DNA of 64,000 bases. Source: an uncultured Candidatus Saccharibacteria bacterium (GTDB lineage: Bacteria; Patescibacteriota; Saccharimonadia; Saccharimonadales; Saccharimonadaceae). Position numbers and translations under genes: made by a program. Where the stretch lies: positions 34,456 through 98,455 of the forward strand of contig CARBGY010000004.1 of the NCBI GenBank assembly GCA_948945085.1. Direction: 5' to 3'. Below are positions 25,441-34,453 of this stretch, in pieces. The stretch's first letter is position 1, and each line of letters begins with the position of its first letter. A model generated the notes under the pieces. That model saw nothing but the letters and a program-made list of their open reading frames with translations, searched no databases and had not been told where the DNA came from.

Positions 25441-26460
25441 ATGGACGATATTATAAGCTACGATGCTCTCTATAAGAGTATGCAAAAGTGTAAGCGTGGC
25501 GTTATTTGGAAGGATAGCGTAGCTCATTTTGTGCTAAATAGCGTGGAGGAGATCATCAAGCTACAGGATCGTCTGAGGGCTGGAGAATACACCTCTCACC
25601 AGCTTAAACCGTTCGTCACAGATGGTCAGCACCACCGAACCGTAATGGGCGTATCGTTCAAGGATCGAGTGTTCCAACGCAGCCTTAACGACAATGCCAT
25701 CTACCCACAGATCACAAGGAGTTTCATATACGACAACTCTGCCTGTCAGAAAAATAAAGGTACGGATTTCTCTAGGAATAGGCTCACTTGCTTTTTGCAG
25801 CGATTTTACAGGAAATACGGCACGAATGGATATGTTTTGCAATGTGATATTTCAGGCTATTACCCGAATATGCGACACGATGCAGTCGAGGCGGTTTTCA
25901 AGAGATACCTTAATCCTGAAGTTTACAAGGTAGCCGTTCAAATACTGCATAAGCAGTACCAAGGCGAAGTCGGCTACTACGCAGGCAGCCAGATGATTCA
26001 GATTGCTGGCATAGCTATCCTAAACGACCTCGATCACTGTATTAAGGAACGACTAGGGATCAAATACTACATTCGGTATATGGACGACTTCATCCTAATA
26101 CATAATGACCGTAAGCATCTTGAGTATTGTCAGCAGATTATCGCAGAAAAACTTGCCGAGATAGGCTTTGAACTGCATCCGAAAAAGACCAAGATCTACC
26201 CAGTAGCTAACGGCATAAAATTCTTAGGGTTTGAACATAAGCTCACGGATACTGGCAAGGTAGTAAGGCTCATCATATCTAAGAATGTGAAAATGGAACG
26301 CCTCAAGCTACGCAGATTAGTGAATAAGTGCAAGAAAGGCGAAATACCACGCCATAAAGTAGATGAGTGCTACAAGTCTTGGAAAGCTCACGCCAACAAG
26401 GGGGATTGCCATAACCTTATCAGGAGAATGGATGCCTACTACAAGAGCCTTTGGTTATAG
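25441..26460 (+). CDS. DGR reverse transcriptase
   Basis: The 339-aa reverse transcriptase has fingers and palm motifs: LQCDISGYYPNM (motif A, catalytic Asp), SQMIQIAG (motif 4/B region) and YYIRYMDDFILIH (motif C, YMDD) followed by a thumb helix region. There is no maturase or nuclease domain, as in DGR enzymes. It copies the TR RNA with errors at adenines; the cDNA replaces the VR. Position (target, VR, Avd, TR, RT on one strand) is the classic DGR order. Cassette B follows its stop at once. Confidence 0.95.
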   Translation: MDDIISYDALYKSMQKCKRGVIWKDSVAHFVLNSVEEIIKLQDRLRAGEYTSHQLKPFVTDGQHHRTVMGVSFKDRVFQRSLNDNAIYPQITRSFIYDNSACQKNKGTDFSRNRLTCFLQRFYRKYGTNGYVLQCDISGYYPNMRHDAVEAVFKRYLNPEVYKVAVQILHKQYQGEVGYYAGSQMIQIAGIAILNDLDHCIKERLGIKYYIRYMDDFILIHNDRKHLEYCQQIIAEKLAEIGFELHPKKTKIYPVANGIKFLGFEHKLTDTGKVVRLIISKNVKMERLKLRRLVNKCKKGEIPRHKVDECYKSWKAHANKGDCHNLIRRMDAYYKSLWL

Positions 26461-26465
26461 TTTAT

Positions 26466-26520
26466 GGTATAATTAAGACAAGAATCAATCGCAACGGCTA
26501 ATTTTAGCGGTTGCTTTTTT
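26466..26520 (+). promoter_or_regulatory. phage late promoter-attenuator cassette B
   Basis: TGG-TATAAT (-10 at 26468-26473), AATCAATCGCA (26483-26493), stem GCAAC-G-GCTA/TAGC-G-GTTGC (26491-26514), then TTTTTT (26515-26520). It heads the terminase-portal module. Confidence 0.8.
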
Positions 26521-26544
26521 GATGCAAAGAATGGAAATGGCATT

Positions 26545-27015
26545 GTGACGAAGAAAACTAAAACGGAAAAGGCGGTAGAAGCTCTTGCTGAATCAGTAGG
26601 GGCTGGTGAAACTGTTGTAAAAGACACAACAAAAAACAGAGGTGAAAAACAAGCGGTCAAGAGGTCAGGTTGTACTCCTAATCCCGAAGGGCATAACCAA
26701 ACTACGCCGAGCGAAAAGTATGGTGGTGAATCGTATATGGACACCAAAACTCGAATGAAGATTTACTGCGAGCATCACCCAGCAGCACAGATCAAGATTA
26801 TTGAGGGCATTATCGAGCAAGCCCCAAAGAATGCTAAATTCGCCAAGCTATTCGTAGAAATGACTGGCGGCACTGATCCAACTGAAACGAAGATTACTGG
26901 TGAAGTGGAACAGATTGTCGAAAGCCCCCTGAATGGTCTCACGATCGAAGAATTGCGTTCGCTCAAAGCCTTAAAAGCTGAGCAAAAGGAGAACCAAGAT
27001 GCAGAAAAAGCGTAA
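26545..27015 (+). CDS. probable terminase small subunit
   Basis: The 156-aa protein starts with GTG. The central part (about 75-110) resembles small terminase HTH/oligomerisation segments, and the C-terminal tail LNGLTIEELRSLKALKA is of a type seen in TerS proteins. It lies just upstream of TerL with two tiny genes between. It would recognise the packaging site on concatemeric phage DNA. Assignment is by context plus weak similarity. Confidence 0.6.
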   Translation: MTKKTKTEKAVEALAESVGAGETVVKDTTKNRGEKQAVKRSGCTPNPEGHNQTTPSEKYGGESYMDTKTRMKIYCEHHPAAQIKIIEGIIEQAPKNAKFAKLFVEMTGGTDPTETKITGEVEQIVESPLNGLTIEELRSLKALKAEQKENQDAEKA

Positions 27016-27154
27016 GTTTAAGCTCAAGCCCCAAACCCTGATGGATACGGCACGCTGGCGTATCTCTCCTGAGGCTAAAGGCAAGATGGACGAATACATT
27101 AAGTGGCTAGAGAAGAAGAAACATGAGCTAGAAAAGAGGAAAAATGAGGTCTGA
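26999..27154 (+). CDS. small basic phage protein (51 aa)
   Basis: ATG at 26999 with AAGGAG 7 nt upstream, overlapping the end of the TerS gene, and its own end overlapping the next ORF. The peptide is Lys-rich with a coiled C-terminal helix (EYIKWLEKKKHELEKRK). No function is known. Confidence 0.6.
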   Translation: MQKKRKFKLKPQTLMDTARWRISPEAKGKMDEYIKWLEKKKHELEKRKNEV

Positions 27155-27278
27155 GCCAACGCTAGAATTGACACCAGAGGAAATTAAAATGTTGCCAGCA
27201 TTCCCTCCACAAAACTTTACTAAAGAAAAAGCAGTGGAGCTGGTTAGGCTTATCAAGGGGGTGCAAAATGATAAATAG
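27144..27278 (+). CDS. small phage protein (44 aa) upstream of TerL
   Basis: ATG at 27144 with AGAGGA upstream; the stop overlaps the TerL start by 11 nt, so all four genes are coupled. The acidic N-terminus (LELTPEEIKMLPAFPP) has no known domain. Confidence 0.55.
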   Translation: MRSEPTLELTPEEIKMLPAFPPQNFTKEKAVELVRLIKGVQNDK

Positions 27279-28716
27279 TCACGACAAAGCCATTCTCGAC
27301 AAGATTACCGACCGAGATATTGATATTGCAATGGCTCACAATAACTTGTGGCACTTCTGCAATACGCTCTACCCAACATTCTACACTACAGAGCGTGAGT
27401 ATCTTGTAGATCTATGTGATCGTATTGAGAAGTTTGTCGAGGAATCGCCCAAACACTTTCTCATTATTAACGCACCACCTCGCCACGGTAAATCACTTAC
27501 GGCTCAATGTCTAACTTCGTGGCTATTTGGCAGAGATCCGAAAAACAGGGTCATGACGGCATCCTATAACGAAGAAGTAGCTAGTGTATTCTCTCGAAGT
27601 GTGCGAGATATGATTTCTACCGAGCCTATGGGCGATCGCATTGTTTATAACCATATTTTCCCCAAGACTAAGATAAAATACGGCGATGCCGCTGCAAAAC
27701 GCTGGAAACTGGAGAAACAAACGCAATATGCCTATCTTGCCACCTCTCCAAACGGTACGGCAACAGGCTTTGGTTGCGATTTCCTGATTTGTGATGACCT
27801 TATCAAGAATGCCGAAGAAGCCTATAACGAAATGGCTCTAGATGCTACTTGGAGCTGGTTTACTAACACAATGCTCTCTCGCTTGGAAGGCAAACGCAAG
27901 ACCATCATTATTATGACTCGTTGGGCAGACGGAGACTTGGCTGGACGAGTGATCAATGGTTTCGGTGATGAGGTGGAAGTTATTACCTACAAAGCCCAAG
28001 ACGAGGACGGCAAAATGCTCTGTGAGGACATTTTGGACGCTGACTCCTATGCGATCATCAAGCAAGAAATGAACCCTGATATTGTGGAGGCTAACTATAA
28101 TCAAACGCCAATCGACATTAAGGGGCGGTTGTATAGCGAATTCAAGATCTGGGAAGAAAAGCCCAAAATGCCAGTTATCTATGACTACACAGATACGGCT
28201 GATACTGGCACGGACTACCTTGTTTCGGTCGTATATGGCGTGTATGAGCATGAGGTCTACATTCTTGATCTCATTTGCACAGATGCACCAATGGAGGTAA
28301 CTGAGCCAGCGACTGCCAAGCTGCTCACTGAAAATGAGGTCAATAAGGCAGTTATCGAATCTAACAACGGCGGACGAGGTTTTGCGAGGAACTTGAGCCG
28401 ACAGCTAACTGATTTGGGCAATTTCAAAACACAGGTTAAAGACCAACCTCAAACTCACAACAAGGAGAGCCGTATTTTGGCTAGCTCGGCGTGGGTGCAA
28501 AACCATGTCTATATGCCGTTTAACTGGAAGAATAAGTATCCCGAATTTTACAGGCAGGTAATGAACTATCAGAGGAAAGGCAAAAATGCTCATGACGATG
28601 CCGTAGATGTTTTGGCGGCAATTTATGAGAGTGTTGCTAACACGCCTAAGGCGAGAATCTACACCGATGCAGATCTCAATAGGTCTGCTAGAGGGCGACA
28701 GCCATTTACGAGATAA
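27268..28716 (+). CDS. terL: terminase large subunit
   Basis: The 482-aa packaging motor has an ATPase domain with Walker A APPRHGKSLTAQ (near residue 72), Walker B FLICDDLIKN and a coupling motif, then an RNase H-like nuclease domain with acidic residues in TDYLVSVVYG, ESNNGG and HDDAVDVLA. The set is typical of TerL proteins of headful-packaging siphoviruses. Length is normal and the gene is intact. Confidence 0.93.
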   Translation: MINSHDKAILDKITDRDIDIAMAHNNLWHFCNTLYPTFYTTEREYLVDLCDRIEKFVEESPKHFLIINAPPRHGKSLTAQCLTSWLFGRDPKNRVMTASYNEEVASVFSRSVRDMISTEPMGDRIVYNHIFPKTKIKYGDAAAKRWKLEKQTQYAYLATSPNGTATGFGCDFLICDDLIKNAEEAYNEMALDATWSWFTNTMLSRLEGKRKTIIIMTRWADGDLAGRVINGFGDEVEVITYKAQDEDGKMLCEDILDADSYAIIKQEMNPDIVEANYNQTPIDIKGRLYSEFKIWEEKPKMPVIYDYTDTADTGTDYLVSVVYGVYEHEVYILDLICTDAPMEVTEPATAKLLTENEVNKAVIESNNGGRGFARNLSRQLTDLGNFKTQVKDQPQTHNKESRILASSAWVQNHVYMPFNWKNKYPEFYRQVMNYQRKGKNAHDDAVDVLAAIYESVANTPKARIYTDADLNRSARGRQPFTR

Positions 28717-28725
28717 GGAGGAATT

Positions 28726-30120
28726 ATGGCGATCAATAAACGAACTTACATCCTACCCAAAGGAACTGAACCAACCGCAGAAGTTATTTCTGACCTACTT
28801 GGCAGCGTCAAGCGAACTCAAGAAGTCAAGAAATATGACCTGCTTGAACAGTATTACAACGCCGAGGCTATCACGCAGGACAATAGCCACAAAGAGCCTT
28901 TAATTGCCGTGACGGCTTATTCTCGTTATATTACGAGTCTAAATTGTGGCTATTTGCTTGGCAACCCAGTTACCTACAATGCAAGTGAAGGTCACGATAT
29001 TGAGAAGATTCAAGAAGCATACGATGCTCAGAAGATTCAAAACATCGACATTAAGTTGGAGAACGATGCTAGTAAGTTCGGACACGGCTTTGAGCGTATC
29101 TATATCAATGAGGACGGCGACTGTCGTAGTGCTGCCATTGACCCACGCAGTGTTGTGCTAGTCCGAGATAATACCGTAGAACATCGCAAGATGTTTGCCC
29201 TCATCTATGTCGAATCCGTAGATGAAAAAGGCGAAGTGATCGATGGCGAATATGAGCTGACCATTCTCACTCGTGACAAAATTATGGAACGGAAGTTGCA
29301 GGGCGGCTCATTGGTGGGCGATGAAAAGGGCGACCTTAGCCATGTATTCAGCGATGTGCCTGTGGTCGAATATATCAATGACGATGATCTGATTGGCGAC
29401 TTCGAGGCGGTGCTACCTCTAATTGATGCCTATAACATTCTACAGACAGCACGAGTAAATGATCGCTTGAAGACTGCGAATGCCCTGTTGCTTGTGAGTG
29501 GTGGTAATCTTGGTAAAGAACAGGTGGATGCGATTATGGAGGGTCGCATTGCTGATCTACCAGAGGGAGCAAAGGCGGAGTATATCACCAAGACAACCAA
29601 CGAGCAGGAATCTGAGACTCTGCGTATCTCTATTGCTGATGACATTCATAAAATCTCTATGACCCCTGATGTGAGCGACAAGAACTTTGCTGGTAGTGCC
29701 TCAGGTGTTTCGCTGCAGTATAAACTCTTTACCTTTGAGAAACACGCTAAAGATAAGGAACGCTGCTTTGAGGCTGCCCTAATGGAACGCTTTGCTCTGT
29801 ATAATGCTTATCTAAACCGCACTGCCAATATGGAGATCATTCCAACTGCCAAGGTAGATGCCGTGTTCCAGCGTGCCTTGCCGCAGAATGATGTCGAAGT
29901 AGCTGGCATGATTAACTCGCTTGTTGGCTTAGTGGACAAGGAAACGCTAGTGTCGCAGCTTTCATTTGTAAACGATGCTAAGGAAGTAGTCGAGGCTGCC
30001 GAAGCGGAAGAAGATCGTAAGGACGAAAAAGCTTTCAAAATGGGCGGATTTGGCACTTTTGGTGACGGAGACGAAGAAGACACCGAAAACGATGAAGAAA
30101 CGCCTGAAGACGCAGAATAA
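28726..30120 (+). CDS. portal protein (SPP1 gp6-like)
   Basis: The 464-aa protein fits the SPP1 gp6/DUF portal family: KEPLIAVTAYSRYITSLNCGYLLGNPVTY near residue 65, a long central helix and an acidic C-terminal tail (DEEDTENDEETPEDAE). The portal forms the dodecameric ring for DNA entry and for tail attachment. AGGAGG lies 6 nt before the ATG, 9 nt after the TerL stop. Confidence 0.9.
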   Translation: MAINKRTYILPKGTEPTAEVISDLLGSVKRTQEVKKYDLLEQYYNAEAITQDNSHKEPLIAVTAYSRYITSLNCGYLLGNPVTYNASEGHDIEKIQEAYDAQKIQNIDIKLENDASKFGHGFERIYINEDGDCRSAAIDPRSVVLVRDNTVEHRKMFALIYVESVDEKGEVIDGEYELTILTRDKIMERKLQGGSLVGDEKGDLSHVFSDVPVVEYINDDDLIGDFEAVLPLIDAYNILQTARVNDRLKTANALLLVSGGNLGKEQVDAIMEGRIADLPEGAKAEYITKTTNEQESETLRISIADDIHKISMTPDVSDKNFAGSASGVSLQYKLFTFEKHAKDKERCFEAALMERFALYNAYLNRTANMEIIPTAKVDAVFQRALPQNDVEVAGMINSLVGLVDKETLVSQLSFVNDAKEVVEAAEAEEDRKDEKAFKMGGFGTFGDGDEEDTENDEETPEDAE

Positions 30121-30129
30121 GGGGGTTAA

Positions 30130-31794
30130 ATGGCAAGAAAAAGCATCCCCTCAAGCGAGTATTGGGCAAAAAGGTCACTAGAGCGAACCACGGCTGCCGA
30201 AATGCGGTCTGCTCCCTATCTCAAGATGATCCAGCGAACCTATCGTGAGACGGCAAAGTATATGACTGGCAGTATCCAAAGGCTTTACGCCGCTTATTAC
30301 AGCTCTGCTGGTAAGACCTTTGATATTGCTACCCTACAAGACATAGCACCAAGAGGAAGCCTTACAAAGCTCAAGTCCGATATGGAACGACTTGGGCTAG
30401 ACACTAGGTTGCCTGACAATTACAGGGGTAGAATTAACCGTTTGCAGCTTATGAACTTGCAAGCTTGGGCTGAAGTCAAAAAGGCAGCCCTGCAAGAACA
30501 AAACCTGAGCCGCAAGATGTACGGCTCGGCAGTTGAGGACGCTTATTATCGTACCATTTTTGATACGGCTAACAAACTAGGTAAGACGCAGACTTTCTCC
30601 ACGCTCGATACGAAAACCGTTAATAAAGTACTAAGCACAAAGTTCTATGGTAAGAACTACTCAGAGCGTATTTGGACGAATACTGACACATTAGCTAATA
30701 ACCTAAATGAGATTATTAGCAAGGCAGTCGCAACTGGTCAGCCTCAGGAAGTTACTATCAGGGAAATCCAAGAGCGTTTTAGTGTAAGTGCTAGCAATGC
30801 TGCTCGTCTTGTTCGTACTGAGATTTGCTACTTTGAGAATCAAGGTGAACTGGAGTCATATAGAGAGATCGGTGTAGAAAAGTTTAAGTTTCTGGCGACA
30901 TTGGATAGCCGCACCTCTGAAATCTGTCGCAATATGGATGGTAAGATATTCTCTGTTAAAGATGCCAAGCAGGGTGTCAATGTGCCTCCGCTACACCCAT
31001 ATTGTCGTAGTACGATCGTTCCATACATCAGCAAAGAACTTGAGCCAAAGCAGCGAATTGCACGAGATCCAGCTACTGAACGAAATTATTATGTTCAGGG
31101 TGATATGAATTACGAATCGTGGCATAAGTCGCTGGTGGAAGATATTGCTCATAAAATCGATAGCCGAGTGCCTATCACTGGCATTACTAAGGTAGGTATG
31201 ATCAAAACTGGTATGGGCGTTAATTTTGATGCTCCACGCTTAACTAAAATAGACGGAGATTTATTGCGTGATACTGTCAATTCCGCCGATCACCTGCTCA
31301 ATATGTTCCCGAATGTTAAAGAATGGGTAGAGGAACAGGGAGGCTTAGTGATTACGAGTACTAATAGTGGGGCTATCGCTACTACAAACCGAAACAAGCC
31401 GATTATTAGCCTTAGTAATAATTATTATCATGTAATGAAGAAGCTCCTCAATACTACCTTCAAAGGAGCAAAGAGAGGGTGGTTTATGCCGACCGCAAAC
31501 TATAAGAGCTATACCTTCACACACGAATTTGGTCACTTGCTCGAAAACTATTTGCTCAGGGGTAAGAATACAGAAGCAGAGGCAAGACGGATCAGGAGTG
31601 ATATAATAAGCATAGCTGCACGAGAGAGCAAACTGAACAGAAAAGAAGTCTTAAAGCTTGCCTCTAAATATGCACTACAAAATAATAATCCACGAGAGTT
31701 CTTTGCTGAAGTATTTGCTAATGCGTTTATGGGTAAGCCGAATGCTCTTGGCAAAGCTATGAGAACTTACCTTAAAGGAGAGATGAAGAAATGA
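30130..31794 (+). CDS. MuF-type minor head protein fused to a zincin-like domain
   Basis: The 554-aa protein has a phage MuF/SPP1 gp7 domain (about 170-310) with the signature DSRTSEICRNMDGK and VPPLHPYCRSTIVPY. A C-terminal domain (about 400-554) contains FTHEFGHLLENYL, an HExxH-type zincin motif (here HEFGH), then EFFAEVFANAF with the third ligand region. MuF fusions to toxin-like domains are known in temperate phages of Gram-positive hosts; the protein may be injected with the DNA. Its substrate cannot be told from sequence. The next small gene overlaps by 4 nt. Confidence 0.85.
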   Translation: MARKSIPSSEYWAKRSLERTTAAEMRSAPYLKMIQRTYRETAKYMTGSIQRLYAAYYSSAGKTFDIATLQDIAPRGSLTKLKSDMERLGLDTRLPDNYRGRINRLQLMNLQAWAEVKKAALQEQNLSRKMYGSAVEDAYYRTIFDTANKLGKTQTFSTLDTKTVNKVLSTKFYGKNYSERIWTNTDTLANNLNEIISKAVATGQPQEVTIREIQERFSVSASNAARLVRTEICYFENQGELESYREIGVEKFKFLATLDSRTSEICRNMDGKIFSVKDAKQGVNVPPLHPYCRSTIVPYISKELEPKQRIARDPATERNYYVQGDMNYESWHKSLVEDIAHKIDSRVPITGITKVGMIKTGMGVNFDAPRLTKIDGDLLRDTVNSADHLLNMFPNVKEWVEEQGGLVITSTNSGAIATTNRNKPIISLSNNYYHVMKKLLNTTFKGAKRGWFMPTANYKSYTFTHEFGHLLENYLLRGKNTEAEARRIRSDIISIAARESKLNRKEVLKLASKYALQNNNPREFFAEVFANAFMGKPNALGKAMRTYLKGEMKK

Positions 31795-31991
31795 CAAGTG
31801 ATGGGCTAGTGCCGCCACCTTACTTTTTGGAAAACGAAGAATGGTACACTGAAGTTGAAGATGACGACAATTTTTGCGTCCACTATGAGCTGACCGAACT
31901 TGGCAAGTCTATCCCTAAGGTTGTCAAAAGCTTTGAGGAATTCCATAAATCTACCTTTGTCGATGATAATGGTGATACATGGGATTTGTAA
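31791..31991 (+). CDS. small acidic protein coupled to the MuF-zincin gene
   Basis: The 66-aa acidic protein starts at an ATGA overlap with the MuF-zincin stop. It has no recognised domain. Small acidic genes in this position often encode immunity or chaperone partners of MuF effectors; that is inference only. The 230-bp gap to the scaffold gene holds cassette C and a second hairpin at 32154-32169. Confidence 0.6.
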   Translation: MTSDGLVPPPYFLENEEWYTEVEDDDNFCVHYELTELGKSIPKVVKSFEEFHKSTFVDDNGDTWDL

Positions 31992-32091
31992 AGCTACGCC
32001 CCACTATAAAATTTTAGAGTAGCATAATCTAACAGATATGTAGGGCTTTACGGCTCTTTATAGTAGGGTCAATTTGTTCGATTATCGAATG

Positions 32092-32151
32092 TGTGATATA
32101 CTATAAGTAGAATCAATCGCGACTCAAGAAATGCTTGAGCCGTCTTTTTTT
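32092..32151 (+). promoter_or_regulatory. phage late promoter-attenuator cassette C
   Basis: TGA-TATACT (-10 at 32097-32102), AATCAATCGC (32111-32120), stem CTCAAG/CTTGAG (32123-32128/32134-32139), T-run to 32151. A second stem CTCGGAAATTTCCGAG (32154-32169) with GTTTTT follows. It heads the scaffold-capsid-tail module. Confidence 0.75.
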
Positions 32152-32222
32152 GGCTCGGAATTTCCGAGTCGTTTTTGATATGGCAAATAAATTCGAGGCG
32201 ACTCGTTAAACTCGGAGGAACT

Positions 32223-32774
32223 ATGTCAGAGAATGACAAGCAACCATCAGACGGTGATTCCACCAAATCCGACAAAACTGATGTAAACAACGGTGGCGAA
32301 CGAACTTTCTCTCAGGAAGAATTAGGTAAGAAACTGTCTGCTGAGCGAAACAAATTGCGTGAGCAGTTTGACAAAGAGCTGGAAGACAAACTCAATGCTG
32401 CTAAAACCGAATGGGAAAAGCAGTCCAAAATGACTGAGGACGAAAGGGCGACAGCAGCTCAGAAGGCAAAAGAGGAAGCCCTAGCCGAGCGTGAGCGACA
32501 GGTTACACTGCGTGAGCGGCAGGCAGAGGCGACTACGATGCTTTCTGAAAAGAACATCCCAACAGCTTTTGTGGAATATGTGCTAGATGAGGATGCCGAC
32601 AAAATGGCAGAGAAAATCGACACATTGTCAAAAACTTGGAGCGATGAACTGAAAAAGGCTGTAAAAGGTGCTGTTTCAGGAAATACTCCAGAAGACAAGA
32701 ACAAAGGTGACCTTGGGAAGAAGACATCTACATCGTCTGGCGTTTATCGTGGCGATGGCAGTAGTGTCATTTAA
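32223..32774 (+). CDS. capsid scaffolding protein (DUF4355-like)
   Basis: The 183-aa protein has a disordered acidic N-terminus and a long coiled coil (about 30-115, rich in Glu, Lys and Arg), the pattern of DUF4355/scaffold proteins that sit directly before the major capsid gene. It would guide procapsid assembly and be lost or cleaved on maturation. The ATG at 32223 has a perfect GGAGG 5 nt upstream; an earlier in-frame start is unlikely. Confidence 0.82.
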   Translation: MSENDKQPSDGDSTKSDKTDVNNGGERTFSQEELGKKLSAERNKLREQFDKELEDKLNAAKTEWEKQSKMTEDERATAAQKAKEEALAERERQVTLRERQAEATTMLSEKNIPTAFVEYVLDEDADKMAEKIDTLSKTWSDELKKAVKGAVSGNTPEDKNKGDLGKKTSTSSGVYRGDGSSVI

Positions 32775-32792
32775 TGGAAAAGGAATACTACA

Positions 32793-33707
32793 ATGGCTAA
32801 AACTGATGCTTTATCCATCTTGGAATCTGCGGAAGTCAAGGAAAAGCTAAAAGAGCTTGACGGTAACCTGATTGAGGCTATCCAAAAGGATGCTCTCTCT
32901 AACCGCCTAAAAAACACGGAGTACTCTGGCGATCCAACTAGCGGCTCGGTCGTGATCAATCGCTTTAAGAACTCTGAATCTGCCAAATACGGCACTGCTC
33001 GTGCTGCTGGTAAAGGCACCAAGCTCACCAACAACGGCAAGGTTACTATTAACCTCGATACCGATCGTGAAATCATTGAGGAAATCGAAAACAAAGACCT
33101 CAAGTTCTTCGCAGTTGGCGGTCTAGCTGAACGCCGAACCAAGAACCACAGTAAGCGTATGGCAGCTGAACTTGACCGTGCTTTCTTCACTCTTGCTGAG
33201 AGCAAGGCAAAAGCAGTTACTCTTGCTACTGGCGTTACTGACATCGAAGATGTTATGGAAGCTGCCATTCAGCAAATTGAAACGACCAACAACGACTGGG
33301 TTGATGGTGTTGACCGTGCTGACATCGATTTGGTCTTGAGTACCACTGCTTACGGAAAACTCCGCAAGTATGTCGATGTTGTTGATGGTGGTGTTGGTGC
33401 TGAGGAAGCTCCGCTATTCCACGGTGTCCGTGTTTACTCGAACACTCGTCAAACCGCAGATGTGATCGTTATGCGACACGGTTCAATCGGTCAGCCAGTC
33501 TCGATTGACGACTATGATGCCGAACGCATTGGTCTGTCTAACGCCTCTGCTATTGAGCTGTTCTACAGCTACGGTACTGCGGCTGTTACGCCTGACCTGA
33601 TCGCTAAGATCGTCAAGTTGCCAGTTGCTGCAGCCAGCACTTCTGGTAGTGGCGATAGCGGCACTGGAACTACTGGTACTGATGCCAGTACTGGCGGTAA
33701 CTCCTAA
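32793..33707 (+). CDS. major capsid protein
   Basis: The 304-aa protein follows the scaffold gene and has the HK97-fold family pattern of small major capsid proteins: a helical N-arm (residues 1-50), the segment GSVVINRFKNSESAKYGTARAAGKG near 50-75 and a P-domain helix with MAAELDRAFFTLAE (near 125). The C-terminus is a flexible Gly/Ser/Thr tail. Position between scaffold and connector genes supports the call. Confidence 0.88.
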   Translation: MAKTDALSILESAEVKEKLKELDGNLIEAIQKDALSNRLKNTEYSGDPTSGSVVINRFKNSESAKYGTARAAGKGTKLTNNGKVTINLDTDREIIEEIENKDLKFFAVGGLAERRTKNHSKRMAAELDRAFFTLAESKAKAVTLATGVTDIEDVMEAAIQQIETTNNDWVDGVDRADIDLVLSTTAYGKLRKYVDVVDGGVGAEEAPLFHGVRVYSNTRQTADVIVMRHGSIGQPVSIDDYDAERIGLSNASAIELFYSYGTAAVTPDLIAKIVKLPVAAASTSGSGDSGTGTTGTDASTGGNS

Positions 33708-33723
33708 TTGAAGATAGGTAAGG

Positions 33724-34119
33724 ATGCAACTAATGGATCGCTCCCTATTCGTAAAAGAAGTCGCTACTCAGGTTAAGGTGATTAACCGAACCATAGACGA
33801 TGACGATCTCCTGCAATTCGTAGTCGAGGAAGTTGTCGATAGGGTTTCGCTATATCTCCGATACGATGAGGAAACCGAGTTCGATACACGATTAGTTCGA
33901 GTGGTGGCAAAGGTTGCATCCTCTGTCTTCAAGGAAGCTAGTAACAATGTTGATAGCTCAGAGGTTGAAACAAGCATTAAATCTATGAGCGACAACGGAC
34001 AATCTATCACCTACGGCGATGCCACCAAAAACTATCTAGCCACAGTTGAGGATGGAGTATTGTTTGGAGGCTTTGCCGAGTTACTACGACCATACAGGAG
34101 GATTCGTGGAATTTCCTAA
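33724..34119 (+). CDS. head-tail connector (gp6/gp15-like adaptor)
   Basis: The 131-aa, mainly helical protein lies right after the capsid gene; size and helical pattern (DDDLLQFVVEEVVDRVSLYL) fit the adaptor ring under the portal (SPP1 gp15/HK97 gp6 type). It overlaps the next gene by 14 nt. Confidence 0.72.
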   Translation: MQLMDRSLFVKEVATQVKVINRTIDDDDLLQFVVEEVVDRVSLYLRYDEETEFDTRLVRVVAKVASSVFKEASNNVDSSEVETSIKSMSDNGQSITYGDATKNYLATVEDGVLFGGFAELLRPYRRIRGIS

Positions 34120-34453
34120 AACAGCCAAAAATGCCATTGCGAGGGCGTTCTACGACAAGAGCGTGGCGATCTTGGAAAAGACGGAAGTTCTTGATGACGA
34201 AGGTGGAGTAGTAAAAGGTGGTGAGGTTGTTAAAAGCACATTCAAAGGTAATGTCCAATTTCTCATTCAGGAGCAACAGCAGCTTGGCGTTGGCTTAGTA
34301 AAGCAGGGTGATATACAAATCACCTGCCCGACTGATATTGAGGTGGCTATTGACGACATCCTACGGTATGCTGGCACGAAATATACAGTGCTAAGCGTGC
34401 TTCCATCAGATTCTCACTTAACCATTGTGGGGAAACGATGTCAGGGAGTGTGA
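34106..34453 (+). CDS. head-closure (stopper) protein
   Basis: The 115-aa beta-rich protein starts with GTG at 34106, 4 nt after AGGAGG. Its place between the adaptor and the gp10-like gene, and its barrel-like strand pattern (FLIQEQQQLGVGLVKQGDIQITCP), fit the SPP1 gp16-like stopper that plugs the connector. Confidence 0.7.
   Translation: MEFPKTAKNAIARAFYDKSVAILEKTEVLDDEGGVVKGGEVVKSTFKGNVQFLIQEQQQLGVGLVKQGDIQITCPTDIEVAIDDILRYAGTKYTVLSVLPSDSHLTIVGKRCQGV

Noticed and set aside
32152..32172. Second hairpin after cassette C as another promoter cassette
   Set aside because: It has stem and T-run but no -10 and no AATCAATCGC word; treated as an accessory hairpin of cassette C.
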